Assembly (NCBI RefSeq): GCF_028475105.1
Contig: NZ_CP116936.1
Location: forward strand, 5,765,501 to 5,829,500
Length of the DNA: 64,000 bases
Direction: 5' to 3'
Source: Micromonospora sp. LH3U1
GTDB taxonomy: Bacteria > Actinomycetota > Actinomycetes > Mycobacteriales > Micromonosporaceae
Shown here: positions 18,082 through 26,262 of the stretch, one piece after another
How the letters are laid out: the number at the start of each line of letters is the position of its first letter
Position numbering within the stretch: position 1 is the stretch's first letter
Notes under the pieces: generated by a model
The model's input: only the letters and a program-made list of their open reading frames with translations
Database searches by the model: none
What the model was told of the DNA's origin: nothing
Position numbers and translations under genes: made by a program

Positions 18082-19644
18082 TTACGGATGGCTGATGGGG
18101 CGATCAGGACGGTGGGGGCCGGGTGGGATGAAGGGGAGGTTCCCGGGCGGGCCGGTTTCGATGAGGCGCCAGAGGGCGCCGGTGTCCAGGTGTTCCTCGA
18201 CCAGGTCACCGAGCAGGTCGAGCGAGCGTTCCCGGGCGGCGGCGAAGCTGGTGGCCGGTGCGACCCGGAAACCGGTGCGGCCGGCCAGGCGAGCCGCCTC
18301 GGTGAGGAACCACCGGCGGAACCCGTCGGACTCGAACGTTCCGTGCCAGTGCGTGCCGTGCACCACGCCGAGCACAGCTCCCTCGCCGATGCCGTCGTCG
18401 CCGGTCAGCAACGGGGCCAGGGTGGGGTCGGTCTGCGAGACGTACCCGTGGTGGATCTCGTAACCGCGCACCGGGAGGTCGCCGTGAGCGGTGCCCACCG
18501 ACTGCCGGACGGTCTTACGTGGATCGAAGGTGACCTCGATGGGCAGCATGCCGAGCCCTGGCACGCTGCCCCGTCGGCTCTCCACCGGGTCGTGGATGGC
18601 GCGACCGAGCATCTGGAAACCGCCGCAGAGGCCGAGCAGTGGCTTGCCGGCTGCCACGTGTGCGGCCACCGCGTCGGCGAGGCCGGTTTCGCGCAGCCAG
18701 GCGAGGTCGGCGACGGTGGACTTGGAGCCGGGCAGGACGACCAGGTCGGCGGCGGCCAACTCGGCCGGTTCGATGGTGAGCCGTACGCGGACACCCGGCT
18801 CGGTGGCGAGCGCCTCCACGTCGGTGGCGTTGCTGATCCGGGGTAGGCGGACGACGGCCACGTCCAACCACTCGGTGCCGTGCGGGGCGGCGGGACGGCC
18901 CAGCACCCGGCCGTAGGCGAGTGAATCCTCCGCGTCGAGCCACAGGTCCAGTGCCCAGGGCAGCACCCCGTACGTGGGACGGCCGGTGACGTGACGCAAC
19001 ATGTCCAGCCCCGGCTGGAGCAGCCCGAGGTCACCGCGGAACTTATTGATCACGAAGCCGGCGATCAGCGCCTGGTCGGCCGGGTCCAGCAGGGCCACGG
19101 TGCCGAACATCGAGGCGAAGACGCCGCCCCGGTCGATGTCGCCGACCACGATGGTGGGCAGGTTGGCGTGCCGGGCCAGCCCCATGTTGACGTAGTCACC
19201 GGCCCGCAGGTTGATTTCCGCAGGGCTGCCGGCGCCCTCACAGATCACCACGTCGTACGTGTCCCGCAGCTCGGCCAGTGCCGCGTACGCGGTCTCGGCG
19301 AGCCGGGGACGCAGATGCCGGAAGGTGCCGGCGGTGATCGTGTCGACCGCCTCGCCGAGCAGCACCACCTGACTGGCCAGGTCGCTGCCCGGCTTGAGCA
19401 ACACCGGGTTGAACCGCAGATCGGGTGCGAGCCCGCAGGCGGCCGCCTGCATGGCCTGGGCTCGTCCGATCTCGCCGCCGCGCCCGTCCGGACCGACGAC
19501 CACGGCCGAGTTGTTCGACATGTTCTGCGCCTTGTACGGCGCCACCTTCACGCCCTGCCGGTGCAGCCAGCGGCAGATGCCGGCGGTGAGCACGCTCTTG
19601 CCGGCGTCGGAGGTCGTGCCGGCGACCAGCAACCCGCCGCTCAC
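18082..19644 (-). CDS. cobQ: Cobyric acid synthase
   Basis: Glutamine-dependent amidation of the b, d, e and g side chains of adenosyl-cobyrinate a,c-diamide. The 520-residue chain has the N-terminal nucleotide-binding domain ([18 protein letters not shown] and [16 protein letters not shown]) and a C-terminal amidotransferase domain with [13 protein letters not shown], whose Cys is present near residue 330, and the His of EIHHGYV. Unlike cobB in this window, its nucleophile is intact. GTG start; the corrected cobD frame would end in a GTGA overlap here. Confidence 0.95.
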   Translation of the reverse strand: MSGGLLVAGTTSDAGKSVLTAGICRWLHRQGVKVAPYKAQNMSNNSAVVVGPDGRGGEIGRAQAMQAAACGLAPDLRFNPVLLKPGSDLASQVVLLGEAVDTITAGTFRHLRPRLAETAYAALAELRDTYDVVICEGAGSPAEINLRAGDYVNMGLARHANLPTIVVGDIDRGGVFASMFGTVALLDPADQALIAGFVINKFRGDLGLLQPGLDMLRHVTGRPTYGVLPWALDLWLDAEDSLAYGRVLGRPAAPHGTEWLDVAVVRLPRISNATDVEALATEPGVRVRLTIEPAELAAADLVVLPGSKSTVADLAWLRETGLADAVAAHVAAGKPLLGLCGGFQMLGRAIHDPVESRRGSVPGLGMLPIEVTFDPRKTVRQSVGTAHGDLPVRGYEIHHGYVSQTDPTLAPLLTGDDGIGEGAVLGVVHGTHWHGTFESDGFRRWFLTEAARLAGRTGFRVAPATSFAAARERSLDLLGDLVEEHLDTGALWRLIETGPPGNLPFIPPGPHRPDRPISHP

Positions 19645-20710
19645 CGACCGCTCCCCCGCCCCGCCCCACCAGCCCGGCCCGGCCCGACGCCCCGCGCCCC
19701 GCGCTCTCCGGCGGCGGCCGCGACCGGCCCACGCCGCCCCCGGTCGCGGCGACCAACCCGCGCCGGCCCAGAGCGCCCACGAGACGGCCGAGGGTCACCG
19801 GGTACGCGGCGGCCAGCCCGAGCGCGGCCAGCCCGACCGCGCCGGAGATCTGGGCGGCCCGCTTCAGGTGCCGCCCTTCCGGACGGGGGCCGTCGCCGAG
19901 GAACGGCCGGACCTCGGAGCGCCCGAAGTAGACGTTGCGGCCACCGAGGCGGACGCCGAGCGCACCGGCCATCGCCGCCTCGCACTGGCCGGCGTTGGGG
20001 CTCGGGTGGTCGTTGCGGTCACGTCGCCACACCCGCCAGGCCCGCTGCCGATCCCCGTTCGCGACCGGCGCGACGGCGATGGTCAGCAGCCCGGTCAGCC
20101 GGGACGGCACCAGGTTGAGCACGTCGTCCAGCCGCGCGGCCGGGGTGCCGAACCGCGCGTAGCGCGCCGACCGGTGCCCGACCATCGCGTCGAGGGTGTT
20201 CGCCGCGCGGTAGCCCAGCAGCCCGGGCAGGCCGGCGACCGCACCCCAGACCAGCGGAGCGACGACCGCGTCGGAGGTGTTCTCCGCGACCGACTCGACG
20301 GTGGCGCGGGCCAACTCCGACTCGCCCAGCGTCGACGGGTCCCGCCCACAGAGGTGACCGAGGCGTCGCCGGGCAGCGGGCAGGTCACCGTCGCGCAACG
20401 TCCGACCCATGACGGTGGCTTCGTGCCGTAGCGTGCGGCCGCCCAGCACCGTCCAGGTGCCGGCGGCCACGAGCACCGCCCGGGTCACCGGCCGGTGCCG
20501 GGTAGCCGCCGCGGCGACCGCCCCGAGCAGCACCGGCCCACCCACGGCCAGCGCGGTGAATGCCGCACCCGCCGTTCGGTCCGGTCGGTAGAGGCGGTGC
20601 TCCAACGCTCCCGCGGCCTGCCCGAAGCCGGCCACCGGGTGCCACCGGCGTGGGTCGCCGAGCAGCCTGTCCAGCGCGTATCCGGCCAGCAGCCCCACCG
20701 CGTTCGCCAT
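19238..20710 (-). CDS. cobD: Adenosylcobinamide-phosphate synthase, 3' end out of frame
   Basis: CobD/CbiB membrane enzyme that attaches aminopropanol phosphate to cobyric acid. [21 protein letters not shown] opens the protein, [16 protein letters not shown] and [23 protein letters not shown] are signature segments, and [18 protein letters not shown] ends the conserved core near 19890. The open frame then runs 407 bases into cobQ as Arg/Gly-rich sequence with no family resemblance. One extra base between about 19650 and 19890 would end the gene at 19641 with a GTGA overlap, the spacing used elsewhere in this pathway. ATG at 20710 is preferred over GTG at 20737. Confidence 0.82.
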   Translation of the reverse strand: MANAVGLLAGYALDRLLGDPRRWHPVAGFGQAAGALEHRLYRPDRTAGAAFTALAVGGPVLLGAVAAAATRHRPVTRAVLVAAGTWTVLGGRTLRHEATVMGRTLRDGDLPAARRRLGHLCGRDPSTLGESELARATVESVAENTSDAVVAPLVWGAVAGLPGLLGYRAANTLDAMVGHRSARYARFGTPAARLDDVLNLVPSRLTGLLTIAVAPVANGDRQRAWRVWRRDRNDHPSPNAGQCEAAMAGALGVRLGGRNVYFGRSEVRPFLGDGPRPEGRHLKRAAQISGAVGLAALGLAAAYPVTLGRLVGALGRRGLVAATGGGVGRSRPPPESAGRGASGRAGLVGRGGGAVGERRVAGRRHDLRRRQERAHRRHLPLAAPAGREGGAVQGAEHVEQLGRGRRSGRARRRDRTSPGHAGGRLRARTRSAVQPGVAQAGQRPGQSGGAARRGGRHDHRRHLPASASPARRDRVRGTGRAAGHVRRGDL

Positions 20711-21048
20711 CGGCGCTGTCCGTCGCACCCGCACCACCCCCGGCCGGCCAGCCTAGACGAGCGCCCCGTGAACCCGGCCCGACCCACGGCGCTCCAAGAA
20801 ACGACGAGCGCTTCGTGAACCAGCCCGACCCCGGTGCTCTAACAGACGACGAGCGCCCCGTGAACCAGCCCGACCGGCCTTCACCAGCACTGACCCTGCC
20901 GTCACGCGGGGTGACGACGCTGGTCGCGCCGCCACCCCGCCCCCGTCGTGCGGTGTCGTGTGCTGCCGCGCCGCCGGAGCGCCCGCGACCGGCACGGGAC
21001 CTCAGGCAGCTCGGTTGCCGCCCGAACCTCGATGGCCGATCCGATCGG
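20711..21048. other. Non-coding interval with a 46-bp imperfect triple repeat
   Basis: This stretch between the cobD start and the ssb stop holds no gene I can support. From 20756 to about 20880 a unit beginning GACGAGCGC and containing GTGAACC and GCCCGACC appears three times (starts 20756, 20803, 20848). No cobalamin riboswitch boxes are visible upstream of cobD. Confidence 0.6.
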
Positions 21049-21810
21049 TCACGCTGGCTGCGGAACCCGGCCCCGACCACGCCGTCCCCGACCGGACTGC
21101 GCGGGCTCCGGCTGACCCTCGTCCGGAACCGGCCCCAACTCGTCGTCCAGGTCGTCGTCGGCGTTGTCGTCGTTCTCCTCGGGTGGAGGGGCCAGCTCGT
21201 CGTCGAGGCCCGACGGGACGGTGGCCTGCCCGATCTGCCCGCCGTTCGGGGAGAGATCGTCGTCCACCGGACCGTCGGCGAAGGCGCTGGTTCGCAGCGC
21301 GGCGTAGTCGGGCGGCTCGAAGTCGTCGTCCATCGGGCGGTCGTCGGGCAGCACGGGCGCCTGACCGGCCAGCACCGGCTCGGTGGGCTCGCCGCGCACC
21401 CGACTCTCGGCCTCCGAGTCCTCCACGGTGCTGGTCGTCATGCTCGGCCGGTTACGCAGGAACCGGGCCCGGCCCCGGGACAGGTCGTGGCCGACGGCGA
21501 CCGCCTCCAGCTCGTAGAGGGTGCGGTGGTTGCCGGCGTCGTCGGTCCAGTCGCGGGTGTAGAGCCGGCCGCAGACCACGACCGGATCGCCGACCATCAC
21601 GGAGGCGGCCACCCCTTCGGCGAGCTTGCGCCAGCAGTTGACGCGGACGCGGAGCGAGTTGCCGTCGACCCATCGGCCGCTGTCCCGGTCCAGCCGACGG
21701 GCGGTCGAGGCGACCTTGAAGTTGGCCACCAGGGTGTTGCTCTGGGTCGTACGCCGCCACTCGGGCGTAGTCAGTACATTGCCGACAATTGTTACGTAAG
21801 TGTCGAACAT
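21049..21810 (-). CDS. ssb: Single-stranded DNA-binding protein paralogue
   Basis: The N-terminal 110 residues form the OB fold of SSB: TYVTIVGNVLTTPEWR, ANFKVASTARR, RVRVNCWRKLAEGVAASVMVGDPVVVCGRL and YELEAVAVGHDLSRG. The remaining 140 residues are an acidic Pro/Asp/Glu-rich tail ending in Arg/Gly-rich sequence, without the DDDIPF partner-binding tip of replicative SSB. It is therefore probably a secondary SSB (SsbB-like), perhaps for recombination or DNA uptake. A strong GGAGGGACG lies before the ATG. Confidence 0.88.
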   Translation of the reverse strand: MFDTYVTIVGNVLTTPEWRRTTQSNTLVANFKVASTARRLDRDSGRWVDGNSLRVRVNCWRKLAEGVAASVMVGDPVVVCGRLYTRDWTDDAGNHRTLYELEAVAVGHDLSRGRARFLRNRPSMTTSTVEDSEAESRVRGEPTEPVLAGQAPVLPDDRPMDDDFEPPDYAALRTSAFADGPVDDDLSPNGGQIGQATVPSGLDDELAPPPEENDDNADDDLDDELGPVPDEGQPEPAQSGRGRRGRGRVPQPA

Positions 21811-21907
21811 CGTCCCTCCAGGGGATCGGGGCTTGCTGCCAGCGCGAGTCGACTCGACACCGAGCCTGTGCCCTGAGGGCGACCATCACCAGCGCCCTCC
21901 CCCGCCC

Positions 21908-21935
21908 TGTGGACGACGAAGCGACCTGTGGACAA
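21908..21935 (-). promoter_or_regulatory. Pair of DnaA-box-like sequences
   Basis: TGTGGACAA at 21927-21935 is a perfect DnaA box (TTGTCCACA on the minus strand). TGTGGACGA at 21908-21916 differs at one base. They lie 19 bases apart upstream of ssb. Two boxes could occur by chance, so a role is only possible. Confidence 0.4.
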
Positions 21936-21989
21936 CGCCCTGATCACGCCCCGATGTGGTAGGGCCGACGCGCCCGGGTGGGCGTCGGC

Positions 21990-22017
21990 GGTTTCCAAGT
22001 CCGACCAGAGTGGGTAT
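21990..22017 (+). promoter_or_regulatory. SigB/SigF-type stress promoter for the hibernation factor
   Basis: GGTTT, a 17-base spacer and GGGTAT match the actinobacterial general-stress sigma consensus (GGTTT-N16-17-GGGTAY). The predicted start near 22025 leaves a leader of about 90 bases. Hibernation factors are commonly under such sigma factors. Confidence 0.65.
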
Positions 22018-22116
22018 GTACATGATCAACGCACCACCGACAGCTCCACGTCGACGAGAGGTCAGCGCCATGATGATCACTAAAATCGGCTCCGCGAACG
22101 CTTCCGAGGCGCAGCG

Positions 22117-22548
22117 ATGAGCGCCGTGGCGAACCCGGCCACCGTTGCTGAGTGCCTGCGTGTGGGTGCCGGGTTCTCGCAGGGTGACCGCAACTGGATC
22201 GCCGAGCAGTTCGCCACTCTCGACGCCCGGCTGGCCAGCTTCCACGCTGACGCCACCGAGCTGGAGGTGTCGGTGAAGGACCGGGAGGCCCGCGGCCAGA
22301 AGGTCACCCTGGAGTGCTGGATCGCCGGCCGACAGAAGATCGTCACCACCTCCGCGGAGGAGGACCTGCACGCCGCGCTCAACGACGTCCGCGACGACCT
22401 GCGCCGCCGGCTCAACGACGCCAAGACCCGCCAGGAGCCGCGGCACAACAAGCACCTGCGCGACGTCCCGCAGCCCCAGGTCCCGACCGACGACCAGGAC
22501 CAGGACCCCGTAGCCGACCCAACCCGAGCCGACGCAGAAACGGCCTGA
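22117..22548 (+). CDS. HPF/RaiA-type ribosome-associated protein (S30AE domain)
   Basis: A 143-residue protein with one S30AE-type domain: LDARLASFHADATELEVSVKDR, then VTLECWIAGRQKIVTTSAEEDLHAALNDVRDDLRRRLNDAK, the strand-helix pattern that binds the small-subunit mRNA channel. It lacks the C-terminal dimerisation domain of long HPF and ends in an acidic Asp/Gln-rich tail. It probably silences or protects ribosomes in stationary phase or stress, consistent with the stress promoter upstream. Confidence 0.8.
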   Translation: MSAVANPATVAECLRVGAGFSQGDRNWIAEQFATLDARLASFHADATELEVSVKDREARGQKVTLECWIAGRQKIVTTSAEEDLHAALNDVRDDLRRRLNDAKTRQEPRHNKHLRDVPQPQVPTDDQDQDPVADPTRADAETA

Positions 22549-22563
22549 CCCACCCACCCCCGT

Positions 22564-22642
22564 CCCCGCGATCTTGCACTTGCGGACCCCGAAACGCGGC
22601 TATCGCGCGTTATGCCACGGCACCAAGTGCAAGATCGCGGGG
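22564..22642. repeat. Long-arm intergenic palindrome, family A (GCGATCTTGCACTT)
   Basis: Perfect 19-bp arms beginning CCCCGCGATCTTGCACTTG are separated by 41 bases, 15 bases after the hibernation factor stop. The left side is C-rich and the right side is a 40-base G-rich run. Same family as 4122-4195. Confidence 0.85.
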
Positions 22643-22718
22643 CAGGGACGGGGGCGGGGCAGGGGCGGGGGTGGGCGCGGGCTACCGCTGGGTAGGTTGG
22701 CGGCGTAGCGTCGCGGTC

Positions 22719-23891
22719 GTGGAACCGGACGTGTTGGGGCCGCCGTACGAGCGGCAGACGATCGACCTGGGCATTGACGACGAAGGACCTGTCGTCGCGA
22801 CCCTGGTCCGGCGGCGGGCCGAGCGCCCCACCGGGCGGGCCGTGCTCTACGTGCACGGCTTCGTCGACTACTTCTTCCAGACCCACCTGGCCGATTTCTT
22901 CGCCGAGCGGGGTTGGGACTTCTACGCGCTCGACCTGCGCAAATACGGCCGCAGCCTGCTCCCGGGCCAGACCCCGAACTTCTGCCGCGACATCAGCGAC
23001 TACTTCCCTGAGCTGGACGCCGCCGCCGAGATCATCCGCAAGGACGACGGGCACGACACCCTGCTGGCGATGGGCCACTCCACCGGCGGCCTGATCATCT
23101 CGCTCTGGGCGGACGCCCGCCGCGACGCCGGCACCGTCGACGGCCTGGTGCTCAACAGCCCGTTCTTCGACCTGAACGCCCCCTGGGCGGTGCGCCGACC
23201 CCTCGCGGCCGCCGTCTCCCGCCTCGGCCGCAGGGCGCCGCACCGCATCGTGCCGTTCGGGCTGGGCACGGTGTACGGCGAGAGCCTCCACGCCGACCAC
23301 CGCGGCGAGTGGACCTACGACCTGGCGTGGAAGCCGCTGGCCGGGTTCCCGGTCACTGCCGGCTGGCTGAACGCGATCCGTACCGGTCAACGCCGGCTGC
23401 GCGCCGGGCTGGACATCCAGGTGCCGGTGCTGCTGGCCTGCTCGACCCGATCGTTCCGGGGCACCAAGTGGCACGACAACGCGACCCTGGCCGACGCCGT
23501 GCTGGACGTCGAGCACATGGTCCGGTACGCGCCCCGCCTCGGCCGCCACGTCACCCTGGCCCGCTTCGACGGCGGGATGCACGACCTCACGCTCTCCGGC
23601 CCCGCCGTACGCCGAAAGGTCTTCGACGAGGTCGGCCGCTGGGCCGAGGCGTTCCTCGCCGCCGGCCCCACCGCCCCGGCCGAGACGGGAACAGCCGACC
23701 CCGCGCCAGCGGAAACGGCCACAGCCGACACGGCCCCGACCGGCACGGCCAAAGCCGACCCCCCGCCGGCCGACCACCCGCCGGCCGTCGGAGCCCCGAC
23801 TGACACCGACTCGACCGCTGGGGAGGCCCGACCGCCGGAGAGCCGACGTCCCACGGCCGACACGGCAGGTGCGGCGACGCCCAGCGGCTGA
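22719..23891 (+). CDS. Alpha/beta hydrolase (serine hydrolase)
   Basis: A 390-residue hydrolase. VLYVHGFVDYFFQ supplies the oxyanion region, WDFYALDLRKYGRS is typical of the lysophospholipase/monoacylglycerol lipase group, and MGHSTGGLI near residue 122 holds the nucleophile Ser. DGGMHDLTLSG probably gives the catalytic His. The last 80 residues are a low-complexity Pro/Ala/Thr-rich tail that looks disordered. No signal peptide. GTG start chosen because the sequence before it is G-rich repeat. Confidence 0.85.
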   Translation: MEPDVLGPPYERQTIDLGIDDEGPVVATLVRRRAERPTGRAVLYVHGFVDYFFQTHLADFFAERGWDFYALDLRKYGRSLLPGQTPNFCRDISDYFPELDAAAEIIRKDDGHDTLLAMGHSTGGLIISLWADARRDAGTVDGLVLNSPFFDLNAPWAVRRPLAAAVSRLGRRAPHRIVPFGLGTVYGESLHADHRGEWTYDLAWKPLAGFPVTAGWLNAIRTGQRRLRAGLDIQVPVLLACSTRSFRGTKWHDNATLADAVLDVEHMVRYAPRLGRHVTLARFDGGMHDLTLSGPAVRRKVFDEVGRWAEAFLAAGPTAPAETGTADPAPAETATADTAPTGTAKADPPPADHPPAVGAPTDTDSTAGEARPPESRRPTADTAGAATPSG

Positions 23892-23915
23892 CCAGGTCGG
23901 AAGGCGAATCGCGGC

Positions 23916-24770
23916 TCAGACGTCGCCGGGTGTCGCCGGGAGGACGGCGCGGATCCGGTCGAAGGTCGCCACCGGGTGACCGCCGACGCCGGGTAGCACC
24001 AGGCCGAGGCAGTACAGCGAGACCTCCCCGGTGGCGTCGTGCTGAACGACGAAGACCGGCGCGCCTACGTAACCCGGCGGCAGTTCCGTGGTGATCCGCA
24101 CGGCGTCCCCGTCGCGGACCACCCGCTCGATCGCGACCTCCAGCGGACGCGACCCGTCCTCGCGTACCCCATGGGCCAGCACGAAAGCGGAACCGGCGTC
24201 GGCGCCGAGGCGGGCGACCACCTCGGGCCCGGCGGCGATCCCCGGGCACCGGCTGGACCCGCCACCGCCAGCCGCCATCGCCGGCGTAGCGGTGCAGGCC
24301 GGCGGTCGGCAGCACCGCGACCCCGTCGCCCGGGAAGCGGGCCCAACCGGGCACGATCTCGACCTCGGAGACGGCGGCCGGGGCAACCCCGGCCGGCTCG
24401 GTGACGCTCGAGCGCAGCCCCAATTCACCGCCAGACGTGCCGACCAGGTCGGCCGCCGTCAGCAGCGACTCCCCCACCGGGTCGTCGCCGCCCTGGAAGA
24501 AGAACGCGGTGCCGTACGCGTGGTCGTCGCCGTCCGACGACCGGTACGGCAGGATGGCGCGACCGACGATCTGGCACAGCTCGTAGGCGACGTCGTTCTC
24601 GGCGTCAGGATCCAGCAGCACCAACCAAAGGTACGGTCCGAGGCCAGGCCGGCCCGTGGGAACCCAGATGCCCGCCGCACGGCCGACGTGAGACCCTGCT
24701 CGGCGACGTGGACGCGGGCACCCTTTTCGCCACCGGGCAGCGGGACGGCGGTACCCTCTGGGCGCGACAT
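23916..24770 (-). pseudogene. Hypothetical protein gene with two frame breaks
   Basis: Three adjoining frames together read as one protein of about 284 residues. It starts MSRPEGTAVPLPGGEKGARV in one frame (24770 to about 24670). It continues as AGIWVPTGRPGLGPYLWLVL and DAENDVAYELCQIVGRAILP in a second frame (to about 24250). It finishes as GIAAGPEVVARLGADAG to LPATPGDV in the first frame. Codon use is typical in all three parts. A missing base near 24670 and an extra G in a GGGG run near 24250 explain it, and the two shifts cancel. Family not recognised. The start is just outside the tRNA-Arg gene on the other strand. Confidence 0.65.
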
Positions 24771-24781
24771 CCACGCCACAC

Positions 24782-24854
24782 GCGCCCGTAGCTCAGCGGA
24801 TAGAGCAGGGGACTTCTAATCCCAAGGTCGTAGGTTCGAACCCTACCGGGCGCA
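24782..24854 (+). tRNA. tRNA-Arg (anticodon TCT)
   Basis: Full cloverleaf: acceptor GCGCCCG with CGGGCGC and discriminator A, D arm GCTCAGCGGATAGAGC, anticodon loop CTTCTAA with TCT at 24815-24817, and T arm GTAGG-TTCGAAC-CCTAC. CCA is not encoded. Reads AGA codons, which are rare in such GC-rich genomes. Confidence 0.96.
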
Positions 24855-25155
24855 CCCCTCATCACCGCAGGTCGGCGGCTTCCCGCCTCCGGCCCGAATG
24901 ATCACCACGACGCTCGTACAGCCGTTCGTACAGCGAAGTCAGCCGAAGAGAGGTCCTTAGCGGCCTCGTCCGATGCCGTCACCAAAACCTGGTCCATCCT
25001 GGACTCCACCAGCACGGTCCTGCTCGGTGACGTTACAAGCCGGATCGCGGGGATGTCATATCGCCTGGCGGCCTGGCAGAACCCGCCGATGACCTCGTTG
25101 GTCTCCCCCGGATTCGAGGCTATGCCAACAGATCTCTCCGCAGGAGTACCGCCGC
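24855..25155. other. Low-coding interval after tRNA-Arg
   Basis: Base composition is less GC-rich than its neighbours. A minus-strand open frame (24902-25201, 99 codons, containing RRYDIPAIRLVTSPSRTVLV) exists, but its third-position GC is low and I cannot place it in a family. It may be a gene remnant. I find no copy of the tRNA 3' end downstream that would mark an integrated element. Confidence 0.4.
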
Positions 25156-25737
25156 TTGGCGCCGACGCGTGCTCGGACCCTCCGGCAACGTGTTGCGCCA
25201 TCAGACGAAGATCGGCTGGTGGAGAAGCGACGGCGCGCCCCGACGAGACCGCCCGCGAATGGCATCCGTCCGCGAATGCAGGTCCTGGGCATGGGGCTGG
25301 CCATGCTGCTGCCGGGTCTGGGCCTGGCCGGTGGTGCCCTGGCCTACCGGTGGCATGTGTCGTCCGAGGCGGACCGGTTGCGCTCCGACGGTGTACCGGT
25401 CACGGCCAACGTGTCCGACCGGGCCGGGGGCAGCGGTCGAGGCAGCGGGATCGACCGGATCGAGGTCTCCTATCTGTACGAGTCGAAGCAGTACAGCACG
25501 TGGATCCCCTGCGCTGGCGGGACCGGCTGCCGGAAGACTCCCGGGCCGAAGATGGCCGTCTGGGTCGACCCGGCCGCCCCGGAGAAGTTCGTGGCGGAGA
25601 ACGGGCACACCAACGGCTCGCTGTCGTTCCTGATGTCCTGGACCGCCATCCCGGGTGGACTGGTTTTCGCCGCGGTCGGGACCGTCATGCTGGTGATTGT
25701 CATCCGCTCCAAGGACGACGAATGGGTGCGGCGATAG
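25156..25737 (+). CDS. DUF3592-like membrane protein
   Basis: A 193-residue protein with a transmembrane helix at about 43-65 (LGMGLAMLLPGLGLAGGALAY) and a second at about 162-183. Between them is a DUF3592-type extracytoplasmic segment (VPVTANVSDRAG, VSYLYESKQYSTWIPC, KMAVWVDPAAPEKFVAENG). Function unknown. TTG start chosen for the AGGAG site nine bases upstream; a GTG at 25219 and an ATG at 25276 are alternatives. Confidence 0.72.
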   Translation: MAPTRARTLRQRVAPSDEDRLVEKRRRAPTRPPANGIRPRMQVLGMGLAMLLPGLGLAGGALAYRWHVSSEADRLRSDGVPVTANVSDRAGGSGRGSGIDRIEVSYLYESKQYSTWIPCAGGTGCRKTPGPKMAVWVDPAAPEKFVAENGHTNGSLSFLMSWTAIPGGLVFAAVGTVMLVIVIRSKDDEWVRR

Positions 25738-25773
25738 ACCGGGACAGGCCAGCCGCCGGCCCGGACTCGCCCG

Positions 25774-26208
25774 TCAGGCTGCGGTCGCGGCGACGCAGAA
25801 CTCGTTGCCCTCGGGGTCGGCCATGACCACGTGGTGCTGGTCGACCTCTTCCAGGACACTCCCGCCGGCCGCCACCAGCCGCTCGGCCTCGGCCCTGATC
25901 CGCGCCCACCGCTCGTCAGGGCTGCCGTTGCCCGGCACCCGGATGTCCATGTGGAGCCGGTTCTTCGCCGTCTTGGGCTCGGGGACGTTGAGGATGGAGA
26001 GGTAGGGGCCGACGCCATCCGGGTCGCACAGCCACGCGCCGTGCTCGGGAAGGTCGTCCTCTGGCGGGTCGAACTGGGCGAACCACTCCTCGCGCGTCGC
26101 GAAGGGCGGTGGCGGCGGCTCGTCGATGTAGCCCAGGGCCGTCTTCCAGAACGCGGCGAGCACCTGCGCGTCGGTGGAGTCGAGTGTCAGAGTGATTCTG
26201 GCTGCCAT
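25774..26208 (-). CDS. VOC family protein (glyoxalase-like)
   Basis: A 144-residue vicinal-oxygen-chelate fold protein. ITLTLDSTDAQVLAAFWKTALGYIDEPPPPPF is the first beta-alpha-beta module, and LHMDIRVPG with VVMADPEGNEFCVA is the second, the latter typical of the Glyoxalase_6-like group. Metal and substrate cannot be assigned. Independent unit. Confidence 0.82.
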   Translation of the reverse strand: MAARITLTLDSTDAQVLAAFWKTALGYIDEPPPPPFATREEWFAQFDPPEDDLPEHGAWLCDPDGVGPYLSILNVPEPKTAKNRLHMDIRVPGNGSPDERWARIRAEAERLVAAGGSVLEEVDQHHVVMADPEGNEFCVAATAA

Positions 26209-26262
26209 GAACGGACCGTAGCGCGCACCTCCGACTTTCCCGGGTTCACCGCTACCGCCGGC

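Larger units (their letters stand above)
21811..22116. other. Divergent regulatory region between ssb and the hibernation factor
   Basis: No gene seen. The interval holds a perfect and a near-perfect DnaA-box sequence and a SigB/SigF-type promoter, listed separately. Confidence 0.6.

Noticed and set aside
24782-25155. Integrated element at tRNA-Arg
   Set aside because: No integrase and no second copy of the tRNA 3' end were found in the window.
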